DNA from: Alphaproteobacteria bacterium 46_93_T64
Lineage (GTDB): Bacteria > Pseudomonadota > Alphaproteobacteria > Sneathiellales > Sneathiellaceae
Direction: 5' to 3'
Length of the DNA stretch: 64,000 bases
Assembly: GCA_002163135.1 (NCBI GenBank)
Contig: MAAN01000021.1
Location: forward strand, 1-64,000
A program made the position numbers and the translations under genes. The notes beneath the pieces are model-generated. The model was given only the letters and a program-made list of their open reading frames with translations. It was not told where the DNA came from and ran no database searches. Shown in pieces: positions 36,819 through 46,392 of this stretch (position 1 is its first letter; each line of letters begins with the position of its first letter).

Positions 36819-38069
36819 TTAAAAACGATCGACCTTATACTCTGAAATGTCAAGTTTTGTAGTATTTCCAACTAAATGATCTGCAAGGATATGCGCGGAC
36901 CCACAAGATAATGTCCAGCCAAGTTGGCCGTGGCCGGTATTCAAATAGAAATTGGAAAGCCGGGTTGAACCGATGATGGGCACGCAGTCTGTTGTCATGG
37001 GACGAAGACCGCACCAGCGTGATGCTTTTTCCGGATCCCCTATATCTGGAAAGAGGTTCATTACTGTGTTTAGAACCAGATCTTCGCGTTGTTTGTTGGG
37101 GCTCGTTGTATATCCATTTATTTCAGCCGTTCCAGCTGCCCGCAATGTATTTCCAAGGCGTGAAATGACAACATGGTTTGTCTCGTCTGTAATGCTGGTA
37201 AGTGGCGCTTTGTTATCACCCTCAATGGGGATACTTACCGAATATCCCTTAACGGGATAAATGGGTAAATTTATGTTAAGTTTATTGGCGAGATTTGCGC
37301 TGTAACTACCTGAACATAATACGTATTTGTCGAATTTTTTAGGCTGACCATTTATAATGGTTGACTGGACATCTTTGGGCGTATTTTCAAAGCCTTCGAT
37401 GTTTGCATCATAGATAAATGTTACACCTAATTTCTTCGCGGCGATTTCCAATTCTACTACAAATTTGTGGGCATCTCCGCTCTCATCGATTGGGGAGTGA
37501 GTTGCACCGACAAATGAGGACTTTGAGTTCGCGAGTGCGGGTTCGATTTTTAAAACTTCATCTCGGTTCAAAATCGTTTGTTCAAGGCCGTTTTCATTTA
37601 ACCATTTGGAGAGATCACTGACATGTGCTGCTTCTCGTTCATCGTTAAACAGTTTTAAAATTCCGTGTCGTTGACGATCAAATTTAATGGTTTCTGTCGC
37701 AATGATTTCTTCAAAACAAGATTTACTGTGCAGAGCGAGTTTGAGCACCTTTTCCGAATTTTTGTAAAAAGTTGAAGAGCGGGCATTCAATAGAAATTTA
37801 ATCGACCATGCCCACATTTTCGGGTCGCTCTGAAGTTTAAAGATGAGCGGGGCATCTTTTCGCCCAAACCATTTTAGGAGTTGAGCGGGGAGTTCAGGGC
37901 TGGACCATGGAAAAGGCTGGCTTACTGATATCTGTCCTCCATTGGCGAAAGTGGTCTCTTCGGCTGGACGTGGTTGGCGATCGAAAACGGTTACGTCGCA
38001 GCCACGTTTTGCAAGATAATAGGCTGTTGTGACGCCGGTAATACCAGCCCCGAGTACGGCAACTTTCAC
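36819..38069 (-). CDS. dadA: D-amino acid dehydrogenase (DadA-like)
   Basis: This flavoenzyme oxidises D-amino acids to 2-oxo acids and ammonia, giving electrons to the respiratory chain. The 416-residue protein has the FAD motif GAGITGVTTAYYLA at 7-20. The TTFANGGQISVSQPFPWSSP segment follows, and near the C-terminus a GLRPMTTDCVPIIG / YLNTGHGQLGWTLSCGSA block typical of DadA. The start is GTG 38069, nine bases after an AGGA site. No alanine racemase gene is adjacent, unlike the common dadAX arrangement. Confidence 0.9.
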   Translation of the reverse strand: MKVAVLGAGITGVTTAYYLAKRGCDVTVFDRQPRPAEETTFANGGQISVSQPFPWSSPELPAQLLKWFGRKDAPLIFKLQSDPKMWAWSIKFLLNARSSTFYKNSEKVLKLALHSKSCFEEIIATETIKFDRQRHGILKLFNDEREAAHVSDLSKWLNENGLEQTILNRDEVLKIEPALANSKSSFVGATHSPIDESGDAHKFVVELEIAAKKLGVTFIYDANIEGFENTPKDVQSTIINGQPKKFDKYVLCSGSYSANLANKLNINLPIYPVKGYSVSIPIEGDNKAPLTSITDETNHVVISRLGNTLRAAGTAEINGYTTSPNKQREDLVLNTVMNLFPDIGDPEKASRWCGLRPMTTDCVPIIGSTRLSNFYLNTGHGQLGWTLSCGSAHILADHLVGNTTKLDISEYKVDRF

Positions 38070-38197
38070 GTTTTACATTCCTGTTTAGATTGCAATTTTT
38101 GTCAACATATCCAATGCGGGGCATGCCCGGCAATAAAAAAGAAATTATTGTGCATCTATCTGTTTAATTATCCTCAAAAACCTTTTAGAATTCTCGG

Positions 38198-38998
38198 ATG
38201 ACTGAACCATTATTATACGAACAGAATGAGGGAATCGTAACTCTCACAATCAATCGGCCAGAGGAGCGCAATGCCCTCTCTGATGATCTCATCTTCGACG
38301 CCTTTATCAATGCGGCGAACCGTATCAATTTAGATAACAGCGTTCGCTGCGTTATTTTGACGGGCAAAGGCCGCGCGTTTTCTGCAGGCGGCAACGTCAA
38401 GCATATGCGCGACCGTGAAGGCCTGTTCGCAGGAACCCCAACAGAATTACGCCAATCCTATCGTCATGGCATTCAAAAAATTCCGTTGGCCTTTTACAAT
38501 CTCGAAGTTCCCACGATTGCTGCTGTAAACGGTCCAGCCGTTGGTGCGGGCTGTGATTTGGCATGTATGTGCGATATCCGTATTGCAGGCACCTCCGCCA
38601 AATTCGCTGAAAGTTTCGTGAAACTTGGAATTATTCCAGGCGACGGCGGTGCATGGTTCCTACCGCGTACAATTGGACGTAGCCGCGCAGCTGAACTCAC
38701 TTTTACCGGTGAAATGATTGATGCGGAAACAGCTCTTGAATGGGGTATGGTTTCAAAAGTAGTTGCTGATGAAGAACTTATGAATGCGGCCAACGATCTT
38801 GCCGGTCGTATCGCTAAGAACCCCCCTCATGCCCTGAGATTAGCCAAAAAACTGATGCGTGAAGGTGAACATACACGTCTTGACAGTCTTCTTGAAATGT
38901 CAGCGAGTTTTCAAGCACTTAGCCATCATACTGAAGATCATATGGAAGCAATCGATGCGTTTTTTGAAAAACGCGACGGTGATTTCAAAGGTAAATAA
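38198..38998 (+). CDS. Enoyl-CoA hydratase/isomerase family (crotonase)
   Basis: The 266-residue crotonase-fold protein should hydrate or isomerise an enoyl-CoA. Seen: the oxyanion-hole segment GRAFSAGGNVKHM (about 56-68) and AVNGPAVGAGCDLACMCDIRIA with the second backbone donor. The catalytic Glu region reads ESFVKLGIIPGDGGAWFLPR. The two-Glu arrangement of true hydratases is only partly present, so the exact reaction is open. It is divergent from dadA and looks monocistronic. A hairpin without a T-run follows. Confidence 0.88.
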   Translation: MTEPLLYEQNEGIVTLTINRPEERNALSDDLIFDAFINAANRINLDNSVRCVILTGKGRAFSAGGNVKHMRDREGLFAGTPTELRQSYRHGIQKIPLAFYNLEVPTIAAVNGPAVGAGCDLACMCDIRIAGTSAKFAESFVKLGIIPGDGGAWFLPRTIGRSRAAELTFTGEMIDAETALEWGMVSKVVADEELMNAANDLAGRIAKNPPHALRLAKKLMREGEHTRLDSLLEMSASFQALSHHTEDHMEAIDAFFEKRDGDFKGK

Positions 38999-39005
38999 CT
39001 GTGGT

Positions 39006-39034
39006 TTGCCAGCAGGTCATTCACTTGCTGGCAA
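39006..39034. repeat. Inverted repeat between convergent genes
   Basis: TTGCCAGCA (39006-39014) and TGCTGGCAA (39026-39034) form a perfect nine-base stem with an 11-base loop between the enoyl-CoA hydratase and the convergent serine hydrolase. No T-run follows on either strand, so it may be a transcript-stabilising hairpin or a weak terminator. Confidence 0.6.
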
Positions 39035-40225
39035 CTAACCTGATTTGTTCCATTTTTTGAACAATTTCAAAAGCTCAAATCCGGACCAACGATCATATCG
39101 GTATCCGAATTTTATAAGTATTTTATTGGTCTCAGGATTAATGGCCAGCATTTGACCCGCATATCCTAACCCGTAAAAACCGGGCGCCAATCGCGTTTTT
39201 GTCCACCATTGATAACCATATCCCGTAAAGCTGCTTGTTTTACTGTATGGGATAACAATCTGTGTGGTTGTCGCATTTTTCAAATACCGCCCAAAACAGT
39301 CATCCTTTTTACGGGCATCCAATATCCAGATTGCAAGTCGTGCCCAGTCGCGCAGGCTGATTTGAAAACCGGCATTTGCCATTGTGGAACCCTCTCGATC
39401 GGATTCCCAGTGACCCTCGCGTTCAGCACCGATTTCCCTCCAGATATTTTGATCAAAATAAGCCGCGAGACTTTTCCCCGAAAGTCTCTCAACTACTTTG
39501 CTTAATGACAGAGTGTCGTTGGACTTATAATTAAATATTTCGCCAGGTATATTGGGGTTTTTCTTCTCAACTTCTTCCCACCACTTACCCCATAATATTT
39601 CAGAAACACTGGCCTGACCAAGTCTGATGGGCCACGTGTGACCAAAAAAAGGTTTATTGTTTCGGGGATTGAAACCAATACCATTTTTGTATTTCGGCTG
39701 ACCGCTCCGGATGGATTTGTAGGCACCTGAACTCATGGTGAGGAGCTGTCGGATTGTGGATTTTCCAAGGCTGCTTTTGTTAAGTTCTGGGACAATATTT
39801 CCAGCGACGACATCAAGGTTTGGAAGAAGATCGTTGCAAAGTGCTTTTCCAACGGCGAGGCTAGTCATACTTTTACCAATACTCATGCTGTAAAATTCAG
39901 ATGTTGGACTTCCCATCCCACGGTAATCCTCAAAAAGTATTTCCCCATCATCAATTAAAATGATTGCAGTTGAGGCATCAAATCTATCTAAATACTTTTT
40001 TGTATCGCTGATAATAGATTGGTTTTTATCTGTACCTTTGATTGACTTGGAAACATGAGGAAGAGGGTGTATTACGTCATTTATTCTAAAGGTATGAGGT
40101 TCAGTAAAGCCAGCGTAGATATAACCGCCAACATTATCTTTTTCAGACATTCTTTTGGCAGCGTCTGTACCGGTGCAACCCAGTAGAAAAACACCTAAAC
40201 AACTTACCAATATTGAATTTTTCAT
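39035..40225 (-). CDS. Serine hydrolase lipoprotein of the beta-lactamase class C/penicillin-binding fold
   Basis: The 396-residue protein has a signal with lipobox LLGC (Cys17) and a beta-lactamase-fold domain. The SxxK motif is SIGK at 115-118, preceded by the typical EFYSMS, and a Tyr motif lies in FNYKSNDT. The family includes D-aminopeptidases, esterases and 6-aminohexanoate-dimer hydrolases. A real beta-lactamase is less likely. Placement in the periplasm or outer membrane is inferred from the lipobox. Confidence 0.84.
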   Translation of the reverse strand: MKNSILVSCLGVFLLGCTGTDAAKRMSEKDNVGGYIYAGFTEPHTFRINDVIHPLPHVSKSIKGTDKNQSIISDTKKYLDRFDASTAIILIDDGEILFEDYRGMGSPTSEFYSMSIGKSMTSLAVGKALCNDLLPNLDVVAGNIVPELNKSSLGKSTIRQLLTMSSGAYKSIRSGQPKYKNGIGFNPRNNKPFFGHTWPIRLGQASVSEILWGKWWEEVEKKNPNIPGEIFNYKSNDTLSLSKVVERLSGKSLAAYFDQNIWREIGAEREGHWESDREGSTMANAGFQISLRDWARLAIWILDARKKDDCFGRYLKNATTTQIVIPYSKTSSFTGYGYQWWTKTRLAPGFYGLGYAGQMLAINPETNKILIKFGYRYDRWSGFELLKLFKKWNKSG

Positions 40226-40314
40226 TTCTAATCTCTTGCTTTAACAGCCCAAAAGTACAAGATTTAGAGTTAGGCTAACACACTAGAAACATGATTTTTA
40301 TTCAGGAGTAACTT

Positions 40315-41289
40315 TTGCGCAAGGCATATTCATTGCTTTTCCTGTTAATGGTCACGTTATCGACTGCCTGTACTCCTATGGTTCAACGTACCGGCCCAGA
40401 AAACCGGTCGCCAATTTTTACAAAAACTGCTTATGTAACAGCGGATGGTAAAAACCTCCCGCTGAAAATTTGGCGGTCCGAGGAAGAACCTAAGGCAATA
40501 ATAATTGCTGTTCATGGTTTCAACGATTACCGAAACGGGTTTGCGTTTCCAGCAAGCTGGTGGATGCAAAAAGGTGTTACAACTTATGCCTATGATCAGC
40601 GTGGGTTCGGAGAAACTGAACAACGCGGAATATGGGCTGGGAATGCATTGATGATCCGAGATCTCGCAGCTGTAACCAGATTGGTGCGTGAAGAGAACCC
40701 GGGAAAGCCAGTGTATCTGCTGGGCGAAAGTATGGGCGGAGCTGTTGTTATGACTTCAGTCACAAGCTCAAATTTTCCGTCAGTTGATGGAGTTATTCTA
40801 TCGGCTCCTGCTGTGTGGGGATGGCAATCACTAAACCCACTTTATCGCGCCGTATTGTGGAGCAGTGCCCATATGTTCCCGGGAATGACAGCAACAGGAA
40901 GCGGCCTTGGCATTCAAGCATCAGACAATATTCCGATGTTACGTAATCTAGGACGCGATCCATATTTCATCAAAGAAACGCGCATCGATGCGGTGTATGG
41001 ATTGGTGGGTTTGATGGATGATGCATCTGACAGCGCCGTAAAACTATCTCTTCCAACACTTATTCTCTATGGCGCGAAGGACGAGCTCATTCCAAAAGAT
41101 CCAGTGGAAAGTGTTGTCGCAAGGGTTCCGGGATCCGCAGATATCGTTCTTTACGAAAATGGTTGGCATTTGCTCATGCGTGATTTGCAGGCACCTGTGG
41201 TTTGGAATGACATTCTAAGCTGGATTGAAAAGCGGCAAATTCCGTCTGGAAATCAGATAAATAAATTACCGCTCTTTGCTACTCGCTAA
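40315..41289 (+). CDS. Alpha/beta hydrolase, lysophospholipase-like, probable lipoprotein
   Basis: The 324-residue protein starts at TTG 40315, six bases after a good AGGAG site. An N-terminal hydrophobic stretch ends in STAC, a weak lipobox, so it may be a lipoprotein. The Hydrolase_4 (lysophospholipase) domain shows VHGFNDYRNGF near 67-77 and nucleophile Ser139 in GESMGG. It also has an Asp in YGAKDELIP and a His in NGWHLLM. A membrane-lipid or acylglycerol substrate is likely. Its 3' end overlaps the convergent phosphatase gene by 11 bases. Confidence 0.84.
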   Translation: MRKAYSLLFLLMVTLSTACTPMVQRTGPENRSPIFTKTAYVTADGKNLPLKIWRSEEEPKAIIIAVHGFNDYRNGFAFPASWWMQKGVTTYAYDQRGFGETEQRGIWAGNALMIRDLAAVTRLVREENPGKPVYLLGESMGGAVVMTSVTSSNFPSVDGVILSAPAVWGWQSLNPLYRAVLWSSAHMFPGMTATGSGLGIQASDNIPMLRNLGRDPYFIKETRIDAVYGLVGLMDDASDSAVKLSLPTLILYGAKDELIPKDPVESVVARVPGSADIVLYENGWHLLMRDLQAPVVWNDILSWIEKRQIPSGNQINKLPLFATR

Positions 41290-41947
41290 TCTGCTTAATA
41301 GCCCCGATCAATTCATCAAAATGATCAATTACAATATTTGCACCGAGTTCGCGGGGCGGAATGTCAGTGTAGCCGAAGCTTACTGCGATGCTTTTAAGAC
41401 CAGCAGCAGTCGCCGCGTTGATATCATTACAGCTATCCCCAATCATCAGGGCCGGAAGGCTTTGATCCTCGAACAAATCCAGAGTTTTCAAAAGATGGTC
41501 CGGATCAGGTTTACGAATTTCAAAACTATCTCCACCCGTAATAATTGGCAGAAGTCTATTTAGATCGAAATCTTTGGCAATCTGTTCTGCAAGTTTATAG
41601 GGTTTGTTTGTACAAATCCCCATTTGAAATCCTTGCGCATGAAGTTGCTCAAGTGCGCTTATAACACCGGGATACGGGACGCTATTGTCTGACAAATGAT
41701 CAGCGTAATATTCCAAGAAAAGGTCGAAAAGACGGTCGATTTCTTCATCCGACGTCATACCACCAGTGGCGGTCAATCCTTTTTCAAGGAGAACTCTTGC
41801 ACCTTGGCCGACCATATGTTTGACACTTTCAAGTGAAACGGTGGACCTCCCTACAGATTTAAGGCAGAAATTTAACGCTCCGTGAAGATCTGGTGCGGTA
41901 TCTAGAAGGGTGCCATCTAGGTCAAATAATAAACGCATTGGAATCAT
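41279..41947 (-). CDS. gph: Phosphoglycolate phosphatase (HAD family)
   Basis: The enzyme removes phosphate from 2-phosphoglycolate produced by DNA repair or oxygenase side reactions. The 222-residue HAD protein has the nucleophile motif LLFDLDGTLLDTAPDL (about 5-20), the ICTNKPY Thr/Ser motif with a cap domain between, the Lys in EIRKPDPDHLL and the acidic motif MIGDSCNDI. The DGTLLDTAPDL start is typical of Gph. Related HAD phosphatases cannot be excluded. Confidence 0.88.
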   Translation of the reverse strand: MIPMRLLFDLDGTLLDTAPDLHGALNFCLKSVGRSTVSLESVKHMVGQGARVLLEKGLTATGGMTSDEEIDRLFDLFLEYYADHLSDNSVPYPGVISALEQLHAQGFQMGICTNKPYKLAEQIAKDFDLNRLLPIITGGDSFEIRKPDPDHLLKTLDLFEDQSLPALMIGDSCNDINAATAAGLKSIAVSFGYTDIPPRELGANIVIDHFDELIGAIKQISE

Positions 41948-42059
41948 ATTGAAAAATCCGGTAACACAGTGTGATTAGGCGGGAAGGTACCCTTAGTGTA
42001 AGAGTGTATTCAACCTAAAATGTAAACAGATTAAACTTTAACATTATTAAGAGTGTCTA

Positions 42060-43397
42060 ATGAACGCTATCGCAACTGTAATCTTGGCAGCTGGCGCGGG
42101 AAGCCGCATGAAATCCAAAAAGCCGAAAGTCCTGCACGAAATAGCTGGACGGGCTATGGTTTCTCATCTTCTGGGAACAGTAACTGAATTGTCACCTGAA
42201 AAGTCGATTGTAGTCGTCGCTCCAAAAATGGATGACGTGCGCGCGGAAGTATCTCCAGCTGAAACCGCCGTACAGGAGGAGGCCTTGGGAACGGGGCATG
42301 CAGTTGCAGCCGCATTGCCTAGCCTTAATGGTTTTTCTGGTGATGTTCTGATCCTGTATGGGGATACGCCTCTTATAACGCGGGACACTCTCGACAAAAT
42401 GATCGCTACCCGACAGTCGGACGATAAGACAGCGGTAGTTGTGCTAGGCTTCGAACCTGAAAATCCTGCAGAATATGGGCGTTTAGTCACATCCAAAGAC
42501 GGAAATTTGCAAGCCATTGTCGAATATGCTGATGCATCAGCGGATATCAGACAAATCAACCTTTGCAATTCCGGTGTTATGGCGATTAACAGTGCTTACA
42601 TTGGCGACCTGATTGGTGCATTGGATAACAAAAATTCCAAAGGTGAATATTATCTGACCGACATCATTGAAATAGCCCGAGATCAGGGGCTGAACTGTAA
42701 AGTTGTTGTCGGGGATGAAAAAGAACTGCTTGGGGTAAATAACCGTATGCAGTTAGCGGAAGCTGAAAAGATTGCTCAAACCACTTGGCGTAATAAGGCG
42801 ATGAGTGCCGGAGCAACATTGATCGACCCTGAAAGTGTTTTCTTTTGTCACGATACCGAACTTGGTCGGGATGTGATAATTGAACCTAACGTCTTTTTCG
42901 GACCGAATGTGACTATTGGGGACGATGTTCGTATCAAAGCGAATTCCCATATCGAAGGAACAACGATTGGTAAAGGGTCGCAAATTGGTCCTTTCGCACG
43001 GCTTCGCCCCGGTGCTGAGTTGGCAGAGGACGTGAAAGTTGGCAATTTTGTTGAAGTGAAAAAATCGAGCCTGGAAAAAGGCGCGAAGGTAAGTCATCTC
43101 TCTTATATCGGAGATGCGCGGGTTGGTACTGGGGCAAATATCGGCGCAGGTACGATCACGTGTAACTATGATGGGTATGACAAGTATAAAACTGATATTG
43201 GCGCAGGGGCATTTATCGGCTCTAATACTGCTTTGGTAGCGCCCGTAAAAATTGGTGACGGTGCGATAATTGGGGCTGGTAGTACCGTTACCAAATCAGT
43301 AGAAACAGATGCCTTGATGGTAGAACGTGCAATCGAGACACAAAAATCTGGTTGGGCTACACGTTTTCGTAAAATGAAAAAACGCCTTAAAAAATAA
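42060..43397 (+). CDS. glmU: Bifunctional GlmU (GlcN-1-P acetyltransferase / GlcNAc-1-P uridyltransferase)
   Basis: GlmU makes UDP-GlcNAc for peptidoglycan and LPS. The 445-residue protein has the N-terminal pyrophosphorylase motif LAAGAGSRMKSKKPKVLHE (about 9-27) and a C-terminal left-handed beta-helix of hexapeptide repeats (about 250-430). The acetyltransferase catalytic His lies in GAKVSHLSYIGDA, followed by GAGTITCNYDG. It ends 32 bases before glmS, so the two steps that supply amino sugar are encoded together. Confidence 0.96.
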   Translation: MNAIATVILAAGAGSRMKSKKPKVLHEIAGRAMVSHLLGTVTELSPEKSIVVVAPKMDDVRAEVSPAETAVQEEALGTGHAVAAALPSLNGFSGDVLILYGDTPLITRDTLDKMIATRQSDDKTAVVVLGFEPENPAEYGRLVTSKDGNLQAIVEYADASADIRQINLCNSGVMAINSAYIGDLIGALDNKNSKGEYYLTDIIEIARDQGLNCKVVVGDEKELLGVNNRMQLAEAEKIAQTTWRNKAMSAGATLIDPESVFFCHDTELGRDVIIEPNVFFGPNVTIGDDVRIKANSHIEGTTIGKGSQIGPFARLRPGAELAEDVKVGNFVEVKKSSLEKGAKVSHLSYIGDARVGTGANIGAGTITCNYDGYDKYKTDIGAGAFIGSNTALVAPVKIGDGAIIGAGSTVTKSVETDALMVERAIETQKSGWATRFRKMKKRLKK

Positions 43398-43429
43398 TTT
43401 TAAGTTATTGAATATACTAGGAAAACTAT

Positions 43430-45253
43430 ATGTGCGGAATAGTCGGTGTTTTAGGTAAATCGGATGTTGTCCCGTCTTTGGTCAGCGGTCTTCGCCGTTT
43501 GGAATATCGCGGTTATGATAGTGCAGGTATTGCCACACTGGCCTCGTCAGGGCTTGAAAGACGGCGCGCTCAAGGTAAACTTAAAAATCTAGAAGCCGTT
43601 CTGGAAGCGGCACCTCTAAATGCGCTTGCTGGTATCGGTCACACCCGCTGGGCAACACATGGTATTCCTAACGAAACCAACGCGCATCCACATATGACAA
43701 CCCGTTTGGCATTGGTCCACAATGGTATCATTGAAAATTACCAAGAGCTTTCAGAAGAACTTAAAGATCGCGGCTATGTCTTTGAATCTGAAACAGATAC
43801 TGAAGTTGCTGCATGGTTGATTACGAGTTTCATTGATGACGGCAAAACACCAGCGGAAGCTATTGCAGCTTCATTGAAAAAATTTCAAGGTGCGTTCTCA
43901 CTGGCAGTGATTTTTGGTGGTGAAGACAACCTTATGATTGGTGCGCGCCGCGGAGCACCTCTCGCTGTTGGTTGGGGCGACGGCGAAATGTTCTTAGGAT
44001 CTGACGCCTTGGCGCTTGCACCGCTTACTAACCGTATTTCATATTTGGAAGAAGATGACTGGGTTGTTCTCAACCGCGAAGGCGCGACCTTTTATGATAG
44101 GCGCGGTGCTGAAGTCGAACGAGAAATCAAACAAACAAAGCTGACCGGCGCCTTGATAGGTAAAGGCAATCACCGTCATTTCATGATGAAGGAAATAGTG
44201 GAGCAGCCGGCAGTTATTGGTGAGACACTCAACAGCTTTTTCAATCCAAAAAGCCGGACAATTACATTACCTGATCTACCTTTTGACTGGAATGATCTTA
44301 CCAAGATTACAATCGTTGCCTGCGGGACCTCTTATTACGCAGGGATGGTCGCAAAATATTGGTTTGAAAAGTTGGCAAACCTGCCGGTTGAAGTAGATAT
44401 CGCCTCCGAGTTTAGATATCGGAGCATGCCACTTCCAAAAGGCGGATTGGCTCTCTTTATCTCACAATCGGGGGAGACGGCAGACACATTGGCGGCTCTT
44501 CGTTATGCGAAAGAGCAGGGGCAACATATTGCCTCTATTATTAACGTGGAGGAAAGCTCCATGGGACGTGAGAGTGATTTGGTCTTTCACACTCAAGCTG
44601 GCCCGGAAATAGGCGTTGCCTCTACCAAAGCCTTCACCTGTCAACTGGTGACGCTTGCCTGTATAGCCATTCATGCAGGAAAAATGCGTAAAACTCTATC
44701 TCCCGTAGAAGAAGCTGAACTCTGCCAATCTTTAACTGAAGTTCCGGCACGAGCCGCAGAAATTTTGGCAAATGATGAAAGTATTAGGGAGCTTGCTGCT
44801 AAGATATTTGAAGCTCGTGATATTCTGTACATTGGTCGTGGGCCCGGTTATCCAATCGCGATGGAGGGGGCGCTTAAACTTAAAGAGCTCTCTTACATTC
44901 ATGCAGAAGGTTATGCCGCAGGCGAGTTGAAACACGGACCTATTGCACTGATTGACGATACGGTTCCGGTGATTGTGGTAGCCCCAACCGATCATTTCTT
45001 TGAAAAAACGGCGTCAAATATGCAAGAAGTAATGGCCCGCAATGCTCAAGTGATTTTCATGTCCGACGCCGAAGGAATGCAGAAACTTGGAGATCGGGCC
45101 CTCGGCTCAATCGAAATCCCCACAGTAAACCCATTTGTTGCGCCAATTCTTTACGCCATACCTGTACAGATTTTGGCGTATCATGTGGCCGTTTTAAAAG
45201 GCACCGATGTCGATCAGCCTAGGAATTTGGCTAAATCGGTGACAGTGGAGTAA
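43430..45253 (+). CDS. glmS: Glutamine-fructose-6-phosphate aminotransferase (isomerizing)
   Basis: GlmS forms glucosamine-6-phosphate from fructose-6-phosphate and glutamine. The 607-residue protein starts MCGIVGV, so Cys2 becomes the N-terminal nucleophile. The glutaminase domain has GHTRWATHG and ends near 240. Two SIS isomerase domains follow (about 285-420 and 455-600; the motifs include CGTSYYAG and ISQSGETADT). It ends LAKSVTVE, the conserved tail. No glmS ribozyme-like leader is visible in the 32-base gap after glmU. Confidence 0.97.
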   Translation: MCGIVGVLGKSDVVPSLVSGLRRLEYRGYDSAGIATLASSGLERRRAQGKLKNLEAVLEAAPLNALAGIGHTRWATHGIPNETNAHPHMTTRLALVHNGIIENYQELSEELKDRGYVFESETDTEVAAWLITSFIDDGKTPAEAIAASLKKFQGAFSLAVIFGGEDNLMIGARRGAPLAVGWGDGEMFLGSDALALAPLTNRISYLEEDDWVVLNREGATFYDRRGAEVEREIKQTKLTGALIGKGNHRHFMMKEIVEQPAVIGETLNSFFNPKSRTITLPDLPFDWNDLTKITIVACGTSYYAGMVAKYWFEKLANLPVEVDIASEFRYRSMPLPKGGLALFISQSGETADTLAALRYAKEQGQHIASIINVEESSMGRESDLVFHTQAGPEIGVASTKAFTCQLVTLACIAIHAGKMRKTLSPVEEAELCQSLTEVPARAAEILANDESIRELAAKIFEARDILYIGRGPGYPIAMEGALKLKELSYIHAEGYAAGELKHGPIALIDDTVPVIVVAPTDHFFEKTASNMQEVMARNAQVIFMSDAEGMQKLGDRALGSIEIPTVNPFVAPILYAIPVQILAYHVAVLKGTDVDQPRNLAKSVTVE

Positions 45254-45339
45254 TCCCTATAAGTGTAGAAATTGATAACCCATGAGGTTTTTGGCTTTCT
45301 ACCCTGCAATATTCGACTGCATTAACGACATCTGCGTGC

Positions 45340-46275
45340 CTAATTATCGTAGTTAATGGGCATACACCAGTCAGAGTTTAGGTGTTTATCCCAATAAGCA
45401 TCTTTTAACATCTGGAACAGTGGTCCTGTATTTCCATCTCCAATATGTATTTGATTGATTCTAGTAATTGGCATAATTCCCCCTGCTGTAGAAGAAATGA
45501 AAACTTCATCGGCATTCTGCAGTTCAGTCGGGGTAACTGTGGTTGTTTTGCAGATTATATTTAAATCACTACATAGATCAAAAATTGTTCTCCGAGTAAT
45601 GCCGGGCAAAACACCTATTTCTGGAGTTTTGATGATGTTATCTTTAACGCAGAATATATTAAACCCCGGCCCCTCGGTTACATTGCCTGAGCTATCGAGG
45701 AGAATAGCGGTTTCACCACCTTGCTCATACGCATCAAACAAGCCATTAACTAAATCAAGCCAATGATAATTTTTTATGGAGGGGTCAATGGAATCAGGAG
45801 GAATTCTGACTGTCGGGCTAATCACAGCATGTAATCCAAGTTTCATTTGTTTTGGGTTCGCTATTGATCCAAAAGGAACCGCAAATACCATAAATCGATT
45901 GATTGCATCTCTTGGGTCTCTGCTAAAAGAGGGGGAATTTCCGCGAGTGCATATCATCTCGACGTAAGCATCTCGATGACCAGATAATGCAACGCAATTG
46001 TGCAATATAGTTGACACTTCCTCTTTTGAATAAGGAATGTTCATGTTTAATTTCTCTATGCCTGAGAAAAACCGTTCAAGGTATAATTCAAGCCGAAAGA
46101 AGGATCCTTTCCAGACATGGACGACGTCATAGGTCGCGTCTGAGTGTAAGAAACCGTAATCGAGTATTGATACTTTACCTTTTGAAATATCTAGATATTG
46201 CTCATCCACATAGGCGATACCTTTTGGGTAAGTATGTGGATCAATATATTCGGACGATATTTTGGGGAGTGTCAT
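45340..46275 (-). CDS. Class IV aminotransferase (D-amino acid / branched-chain type)
   Basis: The 311-residue fold-type IV PLP enzyme shows the opening ISKGKVSILDYGFLHSDATYDV. The PLP lysine lies in SIKNYHWLDLV near residue 167, the Glu in NVTEGPGFNIF and the TRRTIFDL segment. These fit D-alanine aminotransferase or a branched-chain aminotransferase with unusual specificity; 4-amino-4-deoxychorismate lyase is less likely. It is divergent from an Lrp-family regulator, which probably controls it. Confidence 0.85.
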   Translation of the reverse strand: MTLPKISSEYIDPHTYPKGIAYVDEQYLDISKGKVSILDYGFLHSDATYDVVHVWKGSFFRLELYLERFFSGIEKLNMNIPYSKEEVSTILHNCVALSGHRDAYVEMICTRGNSPSFSRDPRDAINRFMVFAVPFGSIANPKQMKLGLHAVISPTVRIPPDSIDPSIKNYHWLDLVNGLFDAYEQGGETAILLDSSGNVTEGPGFNIFCVKDNIIKTPEIGVLPGITRRTIFDLCSDLNIICKTTTVTPTELQNADEVFISSTAGGIMPITRINQIHIGDGNTGPLFQMLKDAYWDKHLNSDWCMPINYDN

Positions 46276-46392
46276 ATGAAAATTCCTACTCTAATGTCAA
46301 TTTTCTAATTCCTATATTTTGCAGGATAAACTGAGGTAAAGTATTCAAATTGATATGGTATTATGGGTTATTGAATCAAAACAGGTGAATAA

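Noticed and set aside
38118-38127. GGGCATGCCC palindrome between dadA and enoyl-CoA hydratase
   Set aside because: Ten bases without a loop and no partner site; chance is sufficient.
43398-43429. glmS ribozyme or riboswitch
   Set aside because: The gap between glmU and glmS is only 32 bases, too short, and that ribozyme is a Firmicute feature.
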